Positions 14,737 through 18,020 of a stretch of 18,020 nucleotides of DNA are shown piece after piece (position 1 is the first letter of the stretch; each line of letters starts with the position of its first letter). Made by a program: the position numbers and the translations under genes. Source of the DNA: Colimorpha sp964483145 (lineage in GTDB: Bacteria > Bacteroidota > Bacteroidia > Bacteroidales > P3); NCBI GenBank assembly GCA_964483145.1, contig CAZAAK010000051.1, forward strand, positions 1-18,020. The letters run 5' to 3'. Under the pieces are notes generated by a model. The model did not search any database. It was given only the letters and a program-made list of their open reading frames with translations, and had not been told where the DNA came from.

Positions 14737-15816
14737 ATGAAAACACGCCTGATATTTGTTTTTCTGCTTGCCACCATTGCCTGTTCCTGCAAGGTGGAGT
14801 TCAGCCCCAATGCACCTTGGAAAGACGTGCCTAGCATCTACTGCATACTTGACATACAGGAGGACACCGTTTGGGCACGCGTCCAACGTTGCTACTTGGG
14901 CAACGACAACCTATACAATTACTCTCAGATTGCCGACTCCATAAACTACCAAAAAGGCGACATAGACGTATTCCTATTGGCTTGGCGTGGTGTGCTCAAC
15001 GAATCGGACCACAGCATCACTGCCACTAACCAACTGGCAGACCGTTGGCAACTGACTTACACCGAGATACCGGGTAAACCCGCGGGCAATTTTGCCTCAG
15101 GCATACAGCCGATGTACTATTGCGTGCCAAGGGCGGAGAAGCTTTTAGCCGATTCCAACTGCGTGTTCGAGTTAGTAGTGGTCCGCTCCTCTTCAGGCGA
15201 TACCTTAGCTTCGGCCCGCACTACTTTGGTAGGGACGTTGCCCTACAGCATCTCTCGCTACGACACAGTAGAGCCCGTGCTGACACTACCCAACGACACC
15301 CGAGGACGCCATTTTGGCTTTATTCCTGTTGACAAGCAGAATGAAATCAAGTGGAACACCCTACCTCGCGGCCGCCTGTACCAACCCTCGGTGGTATTTT
15401 ATTACCGAAAAAATAACGACACGCTCAGCATCGAAATCCAAGGTCGCACCCTAAAGAATCAGTACAACTACAACATGCTCTCCTCCAAATCCATCACCGA
15501 GTCCATGTTTCTCTCTACCATCCAAAAGGAACTAGCCGGAAACACCGACTCGCTCTTCAATGTCAACCATGTAGACATCATCATTTATGTCTGCAACGAA
15601 GACCTCAATGCCTACATCAGTTCGCAGAACACCAATGTAACGTCGGGTCAGGAATACCAGAGCTACACCAACATCGACGGAGGCGTTGGTATTTTTGGTT
15701 CCCGCCGTACCCATATCAGAGTGCAGGTGCCTTGCGATTCCAATGGGCGCGAAGGTTACTTGCCCACTGCCCTCAAGGACCTTGGTGTGGGTTTCTATGG
15801 CAATTTTTCCAAGTAG
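14737..15816 (+). CDS. Lipoprotein, possibly DUF4249-like
   Basis: This is a 359-residue predicted lipoprotein. The N-terminus MKTRLIFVFLLATIACSC has a lipobox-like TIAC, so C16 is the likely lipidated residue (C18 is an alternative). After it comes KVEFSPNAPWKDVPSIYCIL, an opening like that of Bacteroidota DUF4249 lipoproteins, and near the C-terminus GGVGIFGSRRTHIRV also recalls that family; this assignment is tentative. The body is mostly predicted beta-strand with no enzymatic motif I can see. The ATG at 14737 directly follows an in-frame GTG. It begins 15 bases after the LacZ-like gene and ends the co-directional run, suggesting that barrel, LacZ-like protein and lipoprotein work together at the cell surface. 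Confidence 0.75.
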   Translation: MKTRLIFVFLLATIACSCKVEFSPNAPWKDVPSIYCILDIQEDTVWARVQRCYLGNDNLYNYSQIADSINYQKGDIDVFLLAWRGVLNESDHSITATNQLADRWQLTYTEIPGKPAGNFASGIQPMYYCVPRAEKLLADSNCVFELVVVRSSSGDTLASARTTLVGTLPYSISRYDTVEPVLTLPNDTRGRHFGFIPVDKQNEIKWNTLPRGRLYQPSVVFYYRKNNDTLSIEIQGRTLKNQYNYNMLSSKSITESMFLSTIQKELAGNTDSLFNVNHVDIIIYVCNEDLNAYISSQNTNVTSGQEYQSYTNIDGGVGIFGSRRTHIRVQVPCDSNGREGYLPTALKDLGVGFYGNFSK

Positions 15817-15942
15817 ACCGCCAATTGGGCAACCACACAGAACCAGCCGCTGCCAGTGCAGCAGAACCGTTTAGCCGGATATCGGTTTGCCTGCTTACAA
15901 AAAATATGCATCACATATAATATGTATGTCGAAAAATATTTG

Positions 15943-15950
15943 TAACTTTG
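15943..15950 (+). promoter_or_regulatory. -7 promoter element for tig
   Basis: TAACTTTG matches the Bacteroidota -7 consensus; no good -33 TTG is seen at the right distance. Transcripts would have a leader of about 50 AT-rich bases. Upstream in the same gap, 15849-15862 (GCTGC/GCAGC) and 15865-15887 (AACCG/CGGTT) form small hairpins without a T-tract, possibly ending the previous transcript. Confidence 0.6.
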
Positions 15951-16004
15951 CACATTGCTTTGAAATAATAAAATAACAATAAATCAACAAATTAGATTAA
16001 AGAG

Positions 16005-17366
16005 ATGAATATTTCCAGAGAAAATTTAGGAGATTTGGACCTTTGCATCAAGATTGAGATCGCGGAAAACGACTATGCAGAAAAGGTAACCAAACAACTG
16101 AAAGAATATCAACATAAAGCCACAATCCCCGGTTTCCGTAAGGGCATGGCCCCTATGGGTTTGATTCAGCACATGTACAAGCCTGCTGTTGTTGGCGAGG
16201 TTGTTCAAAACATCCTGAGTGAGTCTCTATACAAATACATCAAAGACGAGAATCTTGAAATTGTTGGCACTCCCCTCTCGAACGACGAAAAAACGGGTGA
16301 TGTTGACTTTGCCAAAAATACCGATTTTACATTCTATTTTGATGCAGCCCTTGCTCCTGAGATAAACATCAATTGGGGTAAAGTCGATGCCAAACTCTAC
16401 TCCATTGAGCTTAGCACAAAAGATGTTGATATCCAAGTCGAAGACCTCCAACAGCGTTTTGGCAAGTTCGAGACCCCCGATGTTATCGGTGAAGGCGACC
16501 ATGTCTACGGCAAGGCCGTTGAGCTTGACAGTGAGGGCAAAGAAAAAGCTGACGGCATGAGCGTCTTTGCTTCCTTCGCTCTCAGTGATATCAAAGACGC
16601 TGAAATTGCCAGCCTCTTCTATGGCAAGAAGGCCGAGGAGAAGATTGTCTTCAACTCCGCCAAGGCTTTTACCCCCGAGCAAATCGAAAAGAATTTCCGG
16701 CTGAGCAACGTTGTTGCCAAAGAATTCGAATCCGATGTGGAGTTCACCGTTAGCGGTAGCTCACATATTACTGCCGCTGAACTCAACGAAGAGCTTTTCA
16801 ATAAGGTTTTCCCCGGAGAAGGCATCAAGGATATAGATAGCTTCCGGAAAGCCCTTTCTGCTCAAATCGACAAAGCCAACGATGAGCAGTGCCAAATCCT
16901 TTACACCAACCAAGTGCGCAAGCAACTTCTTGACAACTTCGACACCACAATCCCCGAGGCCTTCCTCAAGCGTTGGATCCTTTCTCGCGGGAAAAAGGAT
17001 GTTACTGCCGAGAGCATCGAAAGCGACTGGGCTACGAAATATCTCCCCTCTTTAAAATGGGAATTTTTGGACGGTGCGCTCAATAAAATCAAAACCCTCG
17101 AGCCCTCTCAAGACGAGATCACCGCTCGCGTGAAAGACATACTCCGCAAGACCGAACAGTCCAAAGAAGGTGAGGATGAAAAGGCAACCGAAGAGCGCCT
17201 TGACAAGACAGCCGCCTCCATTGCTCAGGACCGCAAGGCCGTCCAACAGATTGTGGACAAACTATATCACGACAATACGTTTGCCCTCTTTAAGGAGCAA
17301 CTGAAGCCCGAAGTAGAGAAAATCTCCACAGAGGAATTTATCAAACGCGCCAACGCCAACGACTAA
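16005..17366 (+). CDS. tig: Trigger factor, Bacteroidota type
   Basis: Trigger factor is the ribosome-bound chaperone that meets new polypeptides at the exit tunnel. This 453-residue protein begins with MNISRENLGDLDLCIKIEI and has the ribosome-docking signature GFRKG (43-47) in the N-terminal domain. The middle region (about 150-250), where other bacteria have an FKBP-type prolyl isomerase with an IPGFE-like signature, lacks that signature, so isomerase activity is doubtful. The C-terminal part (about 255-453) is long, charged and helical, as expected for the chaperone arms. It has its own promoter. In many genomes tig is followed by clpP and clpX; here they are absent and structured non-coding DNA follows instead. 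Confidence 0.93.
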   Translation: MNISRENLGDLDLCIKIEIAENDYAEKVTKQLKEYQHKATIPGFRKGMAPMGLIQHMYKPAVVGEVVQNILSESLYKYIKDENLEIVGTPLSNDEKTGDVDFAKNTDFTFYFDAALAPEININWGKVDAKLYSIELSTKDVDIQVEDLQQRFGKFETPDVIGEGDHVYGKAVELDSEGKEKADGMSVFASFALSDIKDAEIASLFYGKKAEEKIVFNSAKAFTPEQIEKNFRLSNVVAKEFESDVEFTVSGSSHITAAELNEELFNKVFPGEGIKDIDSFRKALSAQIDKANDEQCQILYTNQVRKQLLDNFDTTIPEAFLKRWILSRGKKDVTAESIESDWATKYLPSLKWEFLDGALNKIKTLEPSQDEITARVKDILRKTEQSKEGEDEKATEERLDKTAASIAQDRKAVQQIVDKLYHDNTFALFKEQLKPEVEKISTEEFIKRANAND

Positions 17367-17367
17367 A

Positions 17368-17523
17368 CCAGATTTCTGGCTCCGGTTGGCAAAATACATA
17401 GTTTTATGTATTAGTCCAGATAGTAATCATCCTCGAGAGGGGAGGATGTTATCTTATTAGAGGAATTTAATTCAACTTCCACCTAAGCATGTGGTTAAAC
17501 TGCTTTTATAAAAAACCTCTAAT
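17368..17523 (+). ncRNA. Array of hairpins after tig, candidate structured RNA or 3' UTR
   Basis: Consecutive inverted repeats occupy this gene-free stretch. CCAG/CTGG lies at 17368-17379, and AATACATA/TATGTATT (8 bp) at 17393-17412. CATCCTC/GAGGATG (7 bp, 17428-17448) is extended by AGATA/TATCT. ATTAGAGG/CCTCTAAT (8 bp, 17456-17463 with 17516-17523) encloses nested TTTAA/TTAAA and CCAC/GTGG stems. An intrinsic terminator follows directly. I see no promoter of its own, so it may be a long structured 3' end of the tig mRNA or a processed small RNA. It matches no RNA family I recognise. Confidence 0.4.
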
Positions 17524-17526
17524 TAG

Positions 17527-17567
17527 GAGGCAAGCATCGATATCGAAGTGCTTGCCTCTTGTTTTTT
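17527..17567 (+). terminator. Intrinsic terminator downstream of tig
   Basis: A 10-bp perfect stem GAGGCAAGCA / TGCTTGCCTC (17527-17536 with 17549-17558) with a 12-base loop is followed by TTGTTTTTT. It is GC-rich, has a T-tract, and lies about 160 bases after the tig stop codon. Confidence 0.9.
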
Positions 17568-17572
17568 CCTGA

Positions 17573-17923
17573 ACACAAAGTTCATTCCAACCAATTATAG
17601 CAGAAGAACTGAAAGTCGGAAAACTCAGGACAGATGACGATGACATCACGATATTCATTGCCAAAGAGAACGCGATAAGCTGTGTTCAGTACAACTGAAT
17701 ACTAGTATATTTGGGGGGCGCGCACATCCTTCAACCACGCTTAGCCATAGCCAGATGCTACAACAAGTGCCCCAAAATACAACAATACGATTCTGCGCTG
17801 CCCTATCGCGACCTGCCCGAAAGATCCCTCAACTACGGCCAAAGTGAGAGAATATTTTACCGAATTCTTCACATGCCAACACTTGCCGAGCCAAAGTTTC
17901 ACTCTCCCCGGAACAAAAGTTAA
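17573..17923 (+). pseudogene. Decayed frame, possible ISL3-type transposase N-terminus
   Basis: One reading frame runs through this stretch, interrupted by a TGA at about 17696-17698 and lacking an ATG. The first part (FQPIIAEELKVGKL, then DDDDITIFI and ISC) resembles the opening of ISL3-family transposases. The second part (CYNKCPKIQQYDS, YRDLP, ERIFY, LAEPKF) loosely follows the order of their zinc-finger domain, with cysteines lost and shortened spacing. The rest of a transposase is absent. The similarity is by eye and could be chance. If real, it is an old insertion-sequence relic beside the right-hand repeat. Confidence 0.35.
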
Positions 17924-17968
17924 AAGTGAAATTATTTGAACAAATATTTGGTGCATACGAAAAAAGTT
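17924..17968. other. AT-rich spacer before the right repeat
   Basis: This short AT-rich spacer separates the decayed frame from the terminal repeat. I see no gene or regulatory site in it. Confidence 0.4.
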
Positions 17969-18019
17969 TATAATACTCCCGGAATTTTAGACAACCGCAT
18001 AGGTTGCAGAAAGAAAAAT
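17969..18019. repeat. Right copy of 51-bp terminal inverted repeat
   Basis: This is the exact reverse complement of 1-51, followed by one extra T at 18020. Read outward from each end of the window the two copies are the same sequence, beginning TATAATACTCCCGG. This is what two copies of the same element in opposite orientation would give if each continued beyond the window. Confidence 0.9.
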
Positions 18020-18020
18020 T

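Noticed and set aside
17390..17570. CRISPR array or 6S RNA after tig
   Set aside because: There are no regularly spaced direct repeats, and the stems form separate hairpins rather than the single long rod with a central bubble expected of 6S RNA.
1..18020. The whole window as a composite transposon or mobile island
   Set aside because: The content is chiefly housekeeping (pfs, luxS, HU, rng, tig, tRNA) with no intact transposase, integrase or cargo typical of mobile elements; repeats at the edges fit an assembly or insertion-sequence boundary better.

Overview
The window reads as chromosomal DNA from a member of the Bacteroidales (phylum Bacteroidota). Several promoters carry the Bacteroidota -7 element (TAnnTTTG), Shine-Dalgarno sites are largely absent, and the gene families are typical of the phylum: an RprX-like histidine kinase, the HU / tiny basic protein / RNase G block, a Bacteroidota-style trigger factor, and lysine 5,6-aminomutase as in amino-acid-fermenting relatives of Porphyromonas and Odoribacter. 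I cannot name a genus.

Layout. Positions 1-51 and 17969-18019 are perfect inverted copies of one 51-bp sequence, so the window is bounded by two copies of an outward-extending repeat. On the minus strand, 230-1753 encodes a sensor histidine kinase. Divergent from it are pfs (1883-2566) and luxS (2602-3087), which detoxify S-adenosylhomocysteine and make the AI-2 precursor. A tRNA-Arg(CCG) at 3166-3239 is followed almost directly by a CPBP-family membrane protease (to 4126). Next come HU (4360-4644), a 29-residue very basic protein missed by ordinary ORF cutoffs (4683-4772), a strong terminator-like hairpin (4818-4867), rng (4878-6428) and an overlapping secreted GH25 lysozyme (6412-7224).

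A promoter at 7265-7295 starts a tightly spaced co-directional run up to 15816: kamD and kamE (the two subunits of the B12/PLP enzyme lysine 5,6-aminomutase), atoA (CoA-transferase subunit B), a small outer-membrane beta-barrel, a 1192-residue GH2/LacZ-like secreted protein, and a lipoprotein. The first three belong to lysine fermentation to acetate and butyrate, but the rest of the pathway and the CoA-transferase A subunit are absent here. The last three look like a cell-envelope cassette attached to it.

A new promoter at 15943-15950 drives trigger factor (16005-17366). Downstream are about 200 bases of consecutive hairpins ending in a clear intrinsic terminator, then a decayed frame that may be the N-terminus of an ISL3-type transposase, then the right-hand repeat.

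Most notable: the LacZ-like protein appears to be a pseudoenzyme. Both catalytic glutamates are serine and the histidines and metal ligands of the active site are also gone, although fold, signal peptide and accessory domains are intact. Other points are the terminal inverted repeats, the hairpin array after tig, and the terminator-like hairpin immediately before rng. I found no CRISPR array, phage or defence system.
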